64,000 nt of DNA, taken from positions 62,001 to 126,000 of the forward strand of contig JAOARW010000015.1 in the NCBI GenBank assembly GCA_025210475.1. Direction: 5' to 3'. The notes under the pieces were generated by a model, which was not told where the DNA came from, did not search any database, and saw only the letters and a program-made list of their open reading frames with translations. Origin of the DNA: Carboxylicivirga sp. (GTDB lineage: Bacteria; Bacteroidota; Bacteroidia; Bacteroidales; Marinilabiliaceae). This document shows positions 53,769 to 62,608 of this stretch, in pieces. Position 1 is the first letter of the stretch. Each line of letters begins with the position of its first letter. Both the position numbers and the translations under genes were made by a program.

Positions 53769-56700
53769 ATGTTAACGGGGGAATATAAATCATTATACCA
53801 ATCACTGTCGGGGGTGATTGATACAAAGCGAATGTATCACGATACCTTGCATACATTAGCTTTTGGTACAGATGCCAGCTTTTACCGCTTAATTCCGAAG
53901 TTGGTTATAAAGGCTAAAAATGTGGATGAGGTGATTGCGATAATACAGGAAACCTCCCGGAGAAATATAGCTGTTACCTATCGGGCAGGAGGAACCAGTT
54001 TGTCAGGACAGGCCATCTCAGATTCGGTATTGGTGATTGCCGGTGAGCATTGGAAAGGGTACGAGATATTGGATGGAGGTGAGCGTATTCGTTTGCAGCC
54101 CGGTATTGTTGGATCAAGAGCCAACACGGTTTTGGCATCTTATGGTCGAAAGATAGGACCCGATCCGGCTTCCATCAATGCTGCCATGATTGGAGGAATA
54201 GCTGCCAATAATGCCAGTGGTATGTGTTGCGGTACGTCTGAAAACTCGTATAAAACAGTAGACAGCATGAAGATTGTTTTTCGGGATGGCTGTTTATTGG
54301 ATACGGGCGATGAAGCAAGCCGAAAGCAATTTTTGCAAAGCCATGCTCAGCTTATCGATGATGTAAATAACCTGGTTGAGGCCGTAAATGCGAATGAACC
54401 GCTTACGCAACGGATTAAGGATAAGTTCAAAATGAAAAATACAACAGGCTACAGTTTAAATGCCTTTGTTGATTTTAAAGATCCGTTTGAGGTAATTGAA
54501 CACATCATGATTGGTTCAGAAGGAACGCTTGGTTTTATTGCCGAGATAACCTACAAAACCGTTGTGGAGCATGCTCATAAAGCCAGTTCGCTGATGATTT
54601 TTCCTGATATCGAAAAAGCATGTAATGCTGTGTCGATGCTGAAAAATACACCGGTAGCTGCAGTAGAGCTAATTGATCGGGCTGGTCTTCGCTCGGTGGA
54701 AGATCAGGATGGCGTACCAGCATATCTAAAAACGTTGTCGAAAGATGCCAGTGCTATTTTGGTAGAAACCCGGGCATCGGATAACGATTCCCTGACTGCT
54801 CAGATAGATATCATTCTGGATACGATTAAAGAAATTCCATCCGAATTACCGCTGACCTTTACTTCTATTCCGGCACAGTTTAATGCTTTATGGAAAATAC
54901 GAAAGGGATTATTTCCTTCGGTTGGCGCCATTCGTAAAACCGGAACCACTGTTATTATTGAAGATGTTACTTTTCCGGTACCGCAATTGGCCTCGGCCAC
55001 ATTGGATTTGCAAGCTTTATTCCGGAAATACGAATACAGCGAGGCCGTAATTTTTGGACATGCACTGGAAGGTAATCTGCATTTTGTTTTTACCCAGGAT
55101 ATGGGAGATCCAATGGAAGTGAAACGATACGATGCTTTTATGCAGGATTTGGTGAATTTGGTGGTTGATAAATACGATGGAGCATTAAAAGCTGAACACG
55201 GAACCGGTCGTAACATGGCTCCTTTTGTTGAAAAGGAATGGGGAAGTGAAGCTTATGAACTGATGAAGAAGATCAAAGCCATCTTCGATCCCGGGTATTT
55301 ACTTAATCCGGGAGTGATCTTAAATAATGATCCAGAATCGCATTTGAATAATCTAAAGCCTTTACCACCCGCCTTTGAAAAGGTGGATAAATGTATTGAA
55401 TGTGGTTTTTGTGAGCCTACATGTGTAGCCAATGAATTAACGCTATCTCCACGTCAGAGAATTGCAACATATCGCGAAATCAGTCGATTAAAAGCCAGTG
55501 GAGAAAAGCCTCATGAAGCGGCTGCTTTGGTAAATGCTTTTCAATATGCAGGTGATGAAACATGTGCAACCGATGGTTTATGCGCCTTAAGCTGTCCGGT
55601 AAATATCGATACGGGTAAGCTAATTAAAGAGTTAAGGTTTAATAAGCATACGCCAAAACAAAATAAGATTGCCACCTGGTTGGCACAACATATGGACTTG
55701 GTAACGCGGATTTTACGAAAAGTACTGTGTATGCTCAATGTGGTTCATACCATATTAGGTAGCCGAACCATGTCGGCCATATCCAAATGCATGTATAAGT
55801 TTTCGGGTAAAAAAATACCCTTGTGGAATAAGTACATGCCCAAAGCTTCTAAGAAAATTTATATACCTGAAATTAATCCGGATAATCCGCGTAAAGTGGT
55901 GTATTTTCCATCCTGTATTAATCGTTCCATGGGGCCTTCAAAGGATCAGAGTAAAGAACAGTTGACATCTGTATTTGAAAGGTTGATCCTAAAAGCTGGG
56001 TATGAGATTATTTATCCTTTTAAGATGAATAGCTTATGCTGCGGAATGTCGTACTCGAGTAAAGGATTTAAAGAACAAGGCCTGATGAAATCTCAGGAAT
56101 TGGAAGAGGCCTTGCAACAGGCAAGTATAAATGGGAAATACCCTGTTGTTTGTGATATGAGTCCGTGTTTGTATACCATGAAGGAAAACATGCAGGATCG
56201 CCTTAAATTATATGAACCTGTAGAATTTATTCTCAAGTATTTAAAAGATTACCTGGAATTTGAGCCTATTGACAAAACGGTATCGGTGTTTGCCGTGTGC
56301 AGTATGAAAAAGATGGGAATGGACGCAAAACTGGTTGAATTAGCCGAAATGTGTGCGACCAAAGTGGTTAAACCCGATACCAATTGTTGTGGCTTTGCCG
56401 GAGATCGTGGATTTTCATATCCGGAGCTTAATAAACACGGATTGCGAAATTTGAAAATTCAGTTGCCACATGAAGTACAAAAAGGTTATTCAACTTCAAG
56501 AACCTGCGAAATAGGATTATCCAAGAATAGTGGAGTCAGTCACGAATCGATTGTTTACTTGGTGGATAAGGTGACGAAGCCCTTACAATCCTATGCCAGC
56601 AAAGTACTAATTACAATTGCTGCGCTAGTAATATCATGTTTGGGTATGAATCCTTTAAAGGCACAGGATAAGCCAACAGTGAAGCTGAGTGGATTTGTAT

Positions 56701-57830
56701 CCAGTGAAGCTATTTTTGATAGCCGTAAGGTGGTTTCGGCTCGGGATGGAGATGTGATTTTATATCCTGCACCTAAAAGCATCGACGATAATGGTGTTGA
56801 TATAAATGAAAAGGGCGATTTTTCATTTCTAAGTATTCATAGTCGTTTGCGAGCCAAAGCCGGAGGTGTGAATTTATGGGGAGGAAAGTTGAGTGGGCTA
56901 ATTGAATTTGATTTTGTCGGATCAACCAATGCCTATATTGGTTTGGTAAGAATGCGACATGCCATGGTGCAGCTCGACTATAGCAAAACAAGTATTTTGT
57001 TTGGTCAATATTGGCATCCCATGTTTGTTACCGGTTGTTTTCCTGCTATTTCATCGTGGGGAGCATCAGCACCAATCTCTGTGCTAGCCCGAAATCCGCA
57101 AATTAGGATTAGCCATCAGTTATCAGATAAATTCAGAGCATCTGTTGCAGCTGTATCACAATTCGATTTTAAATCTTCGGGGCCCGATGGAGTTAGCAAT
57201 GTTTATCTCCGACAGTCATCAATGCCCGAATTGGATGTGCACTTTGAATATGGAAGCAAAGGGAAAAGCCTTATTGGATTTGTTGCCGGTACTAAGAAAA
57301 TTGTTCCACGACAACTCAATTCATTAGGCAATTATGTGGATGAAAGTATTCGAAGTTATCATGCTCTGGCTTATACAACTTTGAAATTTAAACCTGTTCA
57401 TGTTAAGTTGCAGGCCATCTATGCCGAAAATGGTTCTGATATGTTATTACTGGGTGGTTATGGAGTGAGTCATATCGACTCGCCAACTGAAAAATACACC
57501 TATACACCATTAAGTACGTTAAATTATTGGGGCGAAATTGTTACCCAGGGTTCCAAAGTAAAGTTTGGTTTGTTTGCCGGTTGGGCAAAGCAACTTGGTA
57601 GTAAAGATACAATAGCCGATGGTAATGCAGTCTTTGCCCGCGGTAGTAATCTGGATTATGTGGCACGTATTGCACCGCGCATAATACTTGGTAACAAAGC
57701 GGTGAAGGTGATGTTTGAGCTAAATCAAACCTTTGCGGCGTATGGAGTAGCCGATGAAAAATATAAAATTTCGAATGCAGAGACAGTCGGTAATACAAGG
57801 CTGCAATTGCATGTGATGTATAGTTTCTAG
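53769..57830 (+). CDS. D-lactate dehydrogenase (FAD/Fe-S) fused to an outer membrane porin-like barrel
   Basis: 1,353 residues in one frame. Residues 1 to about 935 form a complete Dld-II-type enzyme. The FAD-binding PP loop is TYRAGGTSLSGQ near 70, with FAD-oxidase C domain to about 520, a first Fe-S motif C542/C545/C548/C552, and a second at C599/C605/C609. Two CCG domains follow (C757-C758 and C873-C874). Such enzymes oxidise D-lactate to pyruvate and pass electrons to the quinone pool at the inner membrane. The family normally ends near VYLVDKVTK. Here the frame continues into a signal-peptide-like segment (about 935-965) and a 388-residue beta-rich part ending MYSF, like an outer membrane barrel. 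The two parts belong in different compartments. Either a stop was lost, internal start or cleavage separates them, or there is a sequence error. Confidence 0.88.
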   Translation: MLTGEYKSLYQSLSGVIDTKRMYHDTLHTLAFGTDASFYRLIPKLVIKAKNVDEVIAIIQETSRRNIAVTYRAGGTSLSGQAISDSVLVIAGEHWKGYEILDGGERIRLQPGIVGSRANTVLASYGRKIGPDPASINAAMIGGIAANNASGMCCGTSENSYKTVDSMKIVFRDGCLLDTGDEASRKQFLQSHAQLIDDVNNLVEAVNANEPLTQRIKDKFKMKNTTGYSLNAFVDFKDPFEVIEHIMIGSEGTLGFIAEITYKTVVEHAHKASSLMIFPDIEKACNAVSMLKNTPVAAVELIDRAGLRSVEDQDGVPAYLKTLSKDASAILVETRASDNDSLTAQIDIILDTIKEIPSELPLTFTSIPAQFNALWKIRKGLFPSVGAIRKTGTTVIIEDVTFPVPQLASATLDLQALFRKYEYSEAVIFGHALEGNLHFVFTQDMGDPMEVKRYDAFMQDLVNLVVDKYDGALKAEHGTGRNMAPFVEKEWGSEAYELMKKIKAIFDPGYLLNPGVILNNDPESHLNNLKPLPPAFEKVDKCIECGFCEPTCVANELTLSPRQRIATYREISRLKASGEKPHEAAALVNAFQYAGDETCATDGLCALSCPVNIDTGKLIKELRFNKHTPKQNKIATWLAQHMDLVTRILRKVLCMLNVVHTILGSRTMSAISKCMYKFSGKKIPLWNKYMPKASKKIYIPEINPDNPRKVVYFPSCINRSMGPSKDQSKEQLTSVFERLILKAGYEIIYPFKMNSLCCGMSYSSKGFKEQGLMKSQELEEALQQASINGKYPVVCDMSPCLYTMKENMQDRLKLYEPVEFILKYLKDYLEFEPIDKTVSVFAVCSMKKMGMDAKLVELAEMCATKVVKPDTNCCGFAGDRGFSYPELNKHGLRNLKIQLPHEVQKGYSTSRTCEIGLSKNSGVSHESIVYLVDKVTKPLQSYASKVLITIAALVISCLGMNPLKAQDKPTVKLSGFVSSEAIFDSRKVVSARDGDVILYPAPKSIDDNGVDINEKGDFSFLSIHSRLRAKAGGVNLWGGKLSGLIEFDFVGSTNAYIGLVRMRHAMVQLDYSKTSILFGQYWHPMFVTGCFPAISSWGASAPISVLARNPQIRISHQLSDKFRASVAAVSQFDFKSSGPDGVSNVYLRQSSMPELDVHFEYGSKGKSLIGFVAGTKKIVPRQLNSLGNYVDESIRSYHALAYTTLKFKPVHVKLQAIYAENGSDMLLLGGYGVSHIDSPTEKYTYTPLSTLNYWGEIVTQGSKVKFGLFAGWAKQLGSKDTIADGNAVFARGSNLDYVARIAPRIILGNKAVKVMFELNQTFAAYGVADEKYKISNAETVGNTRLQLHVMYSF
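56571..56666 (+). other. Internal signal peptide and possible internal start inside the fusion
   Basis: From the in-frame GTG at 56,571 (residue 935) the protein reads VTKPLQSYASK, a hydrophobic core VLITIAALVISCLGM, then NPLKA-QD. This is a complete n/h/c signal peptide with an A-Q cleavage site near residue 965. In-frame GTG codons at 56,562 and 56,571, preceded by GGTGG, could start the porin independently. Otherwise signal peptidase cleavage would leave the dehydrogenase with a C-terminal membrane tail. Confidence 0.65.
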
Positions 57831-57846
57831 TTTTCGGGATAAATTC

Positions 57847-57935
57847 AGGAGAGTTTTCATTTTATTAACTACATAGGGTTAGGTAGTTTCCCGGCGGTTG
57901 TTTGGCAACCGAACAAAATGAGAACTCTCCTTTTT
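57847..57935 (+). ncRNA. Three-way-junction RNA ending in a T-run (elaborate terminator or regulatory RNA)
   Basis: AGGAGAGTTTTCATTTT (57,847) pairs over 17 bp, with one G-U, with AAAATGAGAACTCTCCT (57,915-57,931), and five T follow. Inside this stem sit two more hairpins: AACTAC/GTAGTT (57,867-57,888) and CGGTTG-TTTGG-CAACCG (57,895-57,911). Loop 2 contains GGG, and the joining strand contains TCCC, so a pseudoknot is possible. It starts 17 bases after the operon's last stop. It surely can terminate transcription, and its complexity exceeds a normal terminator. Confidence 0.6.
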
Positions 57936-58252
57936 CTTAAACCCGGATATGTATTAGACCTTCGTAATGAGGATTAATAATGCAAAATCACAGGGGGTTA
58001 TGGAGATGAATCATTACATCGCTATGGTGAAAAGAGATAAATTATAGAAACGTTTTGTGATGAAGCTGTTTCATTACGTAATCGATTTTCAATTGCATAT
58101 TGCAGGTTAAATCATCAGTTATTAGTGACTTTAAAATTATCAATGATCTGATTAATAAAAAATTATGATTATATTGTGTGTTGAGTTCAGGGGTTTTTAC
58201 AGAAATTTTGATGTGAAAGAACAGATGCTTACATACTAATGTCATAAAGGAG
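57936..58252. other. Intergenic region before the sensor kinase
   Basis: About 317 bp with no ORF. A hairpin GTGATGAA-N4/5-TTCATTAC lies near 58,058-58,078 and could be a regulator site. No clear TAnnTTTG or -24/-12 promoter was seen. The kinase ATG is preceded by AAAGGAG, unusually close to the start codon. Confidence 0.35.
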
Positions 58253-60661
58253 ATGGTATTATTCAAAAAACGATTCATATTAGTCTGTTTGCAATTATTA
58301 TTGATTGCACCTTCAATATTTGCTCAACCCAATACCATCAAGAAGATATTGGTTTTACATTCTTATCATCAGGGGCTGGAATGGACCGATAATGTCACCT
58401 ATGGAATCAAGCAGGCATTTGAGGATTATGATGAGGAAATAGAATTGTATTTTGAGTATCTGGATTCAAAGCGCTATCCCGATACCCTTCATTTTAGCTT
58501 GATTCAGAATTACCTGAGACACCGCGAAGTTCAAACACGATTCGACCTGATTATTTCGGTCGATGATGATGCTTTAAGGTTTTTGATTCAAAACAGGCAG
58601 GAATTATATAGGGATATACCGGTTGTGTTTTGTGGGGTGAATAATGGCATTCATTCTGCCAGGCATGATTCATTGATTACCGGAATTAAAGAACGGCCGG
58701 ATTTTTTAGCGACGCTCAATCTAATGCATCAATTACATCCGAAAGTTGATGATGTTTATGTGGTTAACGATGTTAGAACAACAACAGCACAGTTAAATCG
58801 TAGTATATTAGATTCTCTTCAGAGTAAGCAGCCGTTTAACTTACATTATATCGACGATGTTAGTTTGGAGCAATTAGCTGATCATATTCAAAAGCTTCCA
58901 TCAAATTCTCTTATTTTCCTGTTGACTTTCAATAAGGATAACAAAAAACAGTTCATTTCTTTTAAGGAAGAAGTACGCTTGGTTGCTAAAAATGCTAAGG
59001 TACCTATCTATTCCAACTGGAGTTTCTTTCTAAATCGTGGTATTGTTGGTGGCTATCTCTTAAGTGGTGAGAGACATGGTAATCGTGCAGCTCAAATTGC
59101 CATAAGAGTGCTACAAGGTGAGCATCCACAAGATATAGGAATCAAATCAAGCAGCGAAGGTGAGTTTCAGTTTGATTATAATCAACTTAAAAAATACAAT
59201 ATTGATCGGAAACAACTGCCCGAGTCAAGTGTGATCATTAATAAGCCAATTGATTCTTATGTGTTTGATAAAACGCAAATAGCCATTATCATTGGAGTGT
59301 TTTTAATTAGTTCCTTGGTAATTATTGTTTTATCCCGATCCATTAAAAAGCGGATCAAAGCAGAAAAAGAACTGTTAGTAAAGCAGGAGTACCTGGCGAT
59401 TGCTTTTGAGCAGCAGCGCCTGATGGCTGAGATTGTGACCTATCTGAATTCCACCAATGATTTCACCTTGGTAATTGATAAGGTGTTGAATGCCATTGCT
59501 AAAACCACCAATATCGGTAAGGTAAGTGTTTACAGTTTTACCAATGATGAGATGATTGGTCATATTATTGGTTCGCACACATCTGATCAAAACAGCAGCA
59601 TAATTGAACTGGAGCGTAAGAATGTTTTTAAGATTAAGAAGATTATTGATCGAATATTGAATAATGAAACAATTATTAGTGCCGATTTATCGGAGTTTAC
59701 CAAAGACGAACAAGAGTTTTACGTATCCAGGGGGGTTAAGTCAGTATTGTTAATTCCGATAAAAGTAACAGATAAGATTATTGGTGTAGCAGGATTTGCT
59801 TATCCGGATCATCATAAATGGGATGATGATGAACTAAGGTTACTAAATACTTTGGTGCGAATGATTGCAAATGCCTGGGAGCGGAATTTTCAGATGAATC
59901 AATTTCTGGATATGGAAAAGCAGCATGCAGAAGCCATCCGCGTCATGGAACAAACTTCTCGTTTAGCATCGATTGGCGTTATTACAGGCGGCATTACCCA
60001 TGAAATTAATCAGCCGCTTAATGCCATTCGAATTACAACGGATACCATGTTGCGAAAAGCCAAGAAGACAAACGGTGATTTGGCTGCCTATATGGTTCGT
60101 AAGCTAAATGCTATTGCCGAAGGAACAAGCCGAATTGATGGTATCGTTAAGAATATGCGGAATTATTGGGTTAATCCGGTGCCCGATGCCGAAGAAAAAG
60201 AAGAAATTGACTTGAATGATGTATTGGCAGATGCATTGAAATTATTAAAACGTCAGATCAGAAATCATGGCATCCACTTAAAAGTGAAACAAGCCATCGG
60301 TAACCTGAACCTGAAAGGCAACAAAATTCAATTGGAGCAGATTGTTATTAATTTGGTGGTTAATGCTATACAGTCGCTTAATGAAGTGGAGCGGGAAGAG
60401 AAGCGCATATTAATCAGAACACATAAACGTAAGACTGGCATTCAATTAACGGTGGAAGATAATGGAAAAGGCATTGAGGATGCTGTGGGTGATCAGTTGT
60501 TCGATCCGTTTTACAGTACTAAAAAAAAGCGGGGTGGTTCAGGACTTGGCTTGGCCATTGTTCGCACCTTTGTTTTAAAGATGAATGGTTCTATTCGATT
60601 TGAGAATATTGAAGGAGAAGGGGTGCGCTTTATTATTGTTTTTAAAAATCCTGAATCATGA
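58253..60661 (+). CDS. Periplasmic-sensing hybrid-domain histidine kinase (ABC_sub_bind-GAF-HisKA-HATPase)
   Basis: 802 residues. A signal peptide (1-24, ends IFAQ) is followed by a periplasmic domain like ABC-transporter substrate-binding proteins of the PF04392 type (KKILVLHSYHQGLEWTDNV, about 30-320). Then come one transmembrane helix (343-362), a GAF-like domain (about 400-540), a HisKA domain with phospho-accepting H583 (ITGGITHEINQPLNAIR), and an HATPase domain with N box (VINLVVNAIQ), G1 (DNGKGIED), F (FDPFYSTKK) and G2 (GSGLGLAI). It should sense a small molecule in the periplasm and phosphorylate the regulator encoded by the next gene, whose start overlaps its stop by 4 bp. Position after the lactate genes suggests lactate or another organic acid as signal, but this is inference. 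Confidence 0.92.
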   Translation: MVLFKKRFILVCLQLLLIAPSIFAQPNTIKKILVLHSYHQGLEWTDNVTYGIKQAFEDYDEEIELYFEYLDSKRYPDTLHFSLIQNYLRHREVQTRFDLIISVDDDALRFLIQNRQELYRDIPVVFCGVNNGIHSARHDSLITGIKERPDFLATLNLMHQLHPKVDDVYVVNDVRTTTAQLNRSILDSLQSKQPFNLHYIDDVSLEQLADHIQKLPSNSLIFLLTFNKDNKKQFISFKEEVRLVAKNAKVPIYSNWSFFLNRGIVGGYLLSGERHGNRAAQIAIRVLQGEHPQDIGIKSSSEGEFQFDYNQLKKYNIDRKQLPESSVIINKPIDSYVFDKTQIAIIIGVFLISSLVIIVLSRSIKKRIKAEKELLVKQEYLAIAFEQQRLMAEIVTYLNSTNDFTLVIDKVLNAIAKTTNIGKVSVYSFTNDEMIGHIIGSHTSDQNSSIIELERKNVFKIKKIIDRILNNETIISADLSEFTKDEQEFYVSRGVKSVLLIPIKVTDKIIGVAGFAYPDHHKWDDDELRLLNTLVRMIANAWERNFQMNQFLDMEKQHAEAIRVMEQTSRLASIGVITGGITHEINQPLNAIRITTDTMLRKAKKTNGDLAAYMVRKLNAIAEGTSRIDGIVKNMRNYWVNPVPDAEEKEEIDLNDVLADALKLLKRQIRNHGIHLKVKQAIGNLNLKGNKIQLEQIVINLVVNAIQSLNEVEREEKRILIRTHKRKTGIQLTVEDNGKGIEDAVGDQLFDPFYSTKKKRGGSGLGLAIVRTFVLKMNGSIRFENIEGEGVRFIIVFKNPES

Positions 60662-62124
60662 AAATACTCGTTGTTGAAGATGATTTACTAAGTCGGGAAG
60701 CCATTGTCGAATTTTTATCCGATGAGATGGAGCATGAAATCGTATCGGCCGAAGATGCCAATCGTGCTCTGGAACTTTTGAGTGAGAACCGTTTCCAGTT
60801 AATAGTGTCTGATATAAAAATGCCGGGTATTAGCGGGATAGAACTGCTTAAACGGGTGAAGGAAAATTACAAGGCAACGGAAGTAATATTGATGACAGGA
60901 TTTTCAGAAATCAATAACTCAATAGAAGCTTTGCGTTGGGGGGCTGCCGATTATTTGCTAAAGCCGGTTAACATCGAAGAATTAGCACATGCCATTGATC
61001 GTATTCAGGATAAGCTTGAGCTGATTTCGGAGAATACTGAACTAAAAGCCTCGGTTGAAGAGATGGGGTCTCAGGTCGATCTGTCTGAAAAGAAGCTACA
61101 GGCCTTACAAAGTACCATGAGAACCATTCAGCAAAGTGGAGAACTGGCTGTTTTCTCGAACCATATGCGGCAGGTTGTTGATTTATCAATGAAATTTCAT
61201 AATAGCCGGGATGTCCCGGTTCTCATCCAGGGAGAAACAGGTACGGGCAAGGAAATGATTGCCCGACTGATTCATTATGGTGATAACGAGAATTTGCAAG
61301 AGCCTTTTATCCCTGTAAATTGTGCGGCCTTATCGCCACAATTATTCGAGAGTGAATTGTTTGGTTATGAACAAGGTGCTTTTACCGGAGCCAATGTTAA
61401 AGGAAGAATTGGTAAGATGGAACTGGCGCAGGGTGGAACCTTGTTTTTAGATGAAATAGGCGAATTACAGCCAGAGATGCAGGCAAAACTGTTGCGTGTG
61501 TTACAACAAAAAGAATTCTACCGCGTTGGGGGTGATAAACTGATTAAGCTGGATGTGCGTTTCGTTTTCGCAACCAATAGGAACTTAAAGCAAATGATCC
61601 AGGATCAGGCCTTTCGCTCCGATTTATACTACCGAATGGAAAGTGGCCTGATTCACTTAAAACCATTAAGAGAGAAAACGGAAGAAATTGTGCCTTTGGC
61701 GCAGTATTTTATGGAGCAATTTACCCGGAATCGGCAGAAAGCATTTCGCTTTATAAGCAAGCCGGCTCAGTCGATTTTGGAAAAGCATCCCTGGCCGGGA
61801 AATGTTCGTGAGTTGGAGAATGCCATTGAAAGGATTGTTTTATTATTCGACGAAACAGAAATCCAGCCAAAGCATTTAACTCATTTGTATAACGATGATG
61901 ATCAATTGCACCCTGAAAAAACGGCCAATGCAAACTACTTTGTACCCGGGGAATTGGTTCTTCCGCCAGAGGCCTTTTCACTGGAGCAGTTAGAGTTGGA
62001 GATCATTGATAAAACCATGACACGCTTTAATGGTTCGAAAACTAAAACGGCTGATTATTTAGGAATCACTCGCTTTGCTCTTCGCAGTCGACTGAGGAAA
62101 CTGGAGGAGCGAAACAGTTCTTAA
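60658..62124 (+). CDS. NtrC-family sigma-54 response regulator
   Basis: 488 residues. A receiver domain (1-120) has acidic pocket E7/D8/D9, phospho-acceptor D52 (VSDIKMP) and K in LLKPV. The AAA+ domain (about 165-390) has Walker A GETGTGKE at 192-199, the sigma-54 contact loop GAFTGA at 240-245, Walker B GGTLFLDEIGEL and sensor ATNRNLKQ. The C-terminal Fis-type helix-turn-helix (GSKTKTADYLGITRFALRSRLRKLEE) binds enhancer DNA. On phosphorylation it hydrolyses ATP to open sigma-54 promoter complexes. It overlaps the kinase gene by ATGA, so the two form a two-component pair. The candidate -24/-12 promoter and paired palindrome upstream of lctP are the obvious targets within this window. Confidence 0.96.
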   Translation: MKILVVEDDLLSREAIVEFLSDEMEHEIVSAEDANRALELLSENRFQLIVSDIKMPGISGIELLKRVKENYKATEVILMTGFSEINNSIEALRWGAADYLLKPVNIEELAHAIDRIQDKLELISENTELKASVEEMGSQVDLSEKKLQALQSTMRTIQQSGELAVFSNHMRQVVDLSMKFHNSRDVPVLIQGETGTGKEMIARLIHYGDNENLQEPFIPVNCAALSPQLFESELFGYEQGAFTGANVKGRIGKMELAQGGTLFLDEIGELQPEMQAKLLRVLQQKEFYRVGGDKLIKLDVRFVFATNRNLKQMIQDQAFRSDLYYRMESGLIHLKPLREKTEEIVPLAQYFMEQFTRNRQKAFRFISKPAQSILEKHPWPGNVRELENAIERIVLLFDETEIQPKHLTHLYNDDDQLHPEKTANANYFVPGELVLPPEAFSLEQLELEIIDKTMTRFNGSKTKTADYLGITRFALRSRLRKLEERNSS

Positions 62125-62313
62125 GCATTTGCTATCTAAAAATTAAAATTCCCGTTATTCTGGACAAGCTGTGTATCTTGATACTCACATCTTGATATTT
62201 GATACTTTTCTGGCTAATCCAGATTAGATTTGTTCGTTAGTTTTTTATGTGAATCAAGAGTTAAAGTCTTCGTTCAAATGCTTGTAAGATAGATTATTTA
62301 ATTGTGCATATTC

Positions 62314-62412
62314 ACCCCTGTAAATCCCCTATTATAGAGGAAAATTAGTGTTGTTTTACAAGATGCAAATCAACACTATTCAAGTCTCCCTTAGGAGGGA
62401 GATTTAGAGGGT
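62314..62412. repeat. MITE-like palindromic intergenic element
   Basis: A 99-bp imperfect inverted repeat. The ends ACCCCTGTAAATC and GATTTAGAGGGT are complementary, and the centre has perfect 7-bp arms AGTGTTG (62,347) and CAACACT (62,371). Internal small palindromes CCCCTATTATAGAGG and CTCCCTTAGGAGGGAG sit on either arm. It resembles 'AAATCCCCTAAAGGGG'-type intergenic repeats that I recall from many Bacteroidota; only one copy is in this window. Confidence 0.5.
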
Positions 62413-62573
62413 AAATTAACTAACCAATAATATTTCAACCCTTGATTCACATTAATATCTTATTTAAAATGTTGATTCGAATTTTTTGCTAATTGATATT
62501 GCGACTTTGGTGCATTTATTCAATGGAAATTTAGTATTGTACCATCACCTTAATCTTCTTTAATATAAATGAT

Positions 62574-62581
62574 TACTTTTG
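62574..62581 (+). promoter_or_regulatory. -7 box of the LytTR regulator gene
   Basis: TACTTTTG matches TAnnTTTG exactly. It predicts transcription start near 62,588, about 21 bases before the ATG at 62,609. The -33 element is degenerate. Confidence 0.55.
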
Positions 62582-62608
62582 CATCCGCTTAAACAACTAT
62601 AGGGGATT

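Larger units (their letters stand above)
62125..62608. other. Intergenic region with palindromic repeat and promoter
   Basis: 484 bp without an ORF. No clear terminator follows the sigma-54 regulator. TCTTGATA occurs twice near 62,175-62,200 and forms a short direct repeat. A 99-bp palindromic element (62,314-62,412) and the LytTR promoter (62,574) fill the rest. Confidence 0.5.
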
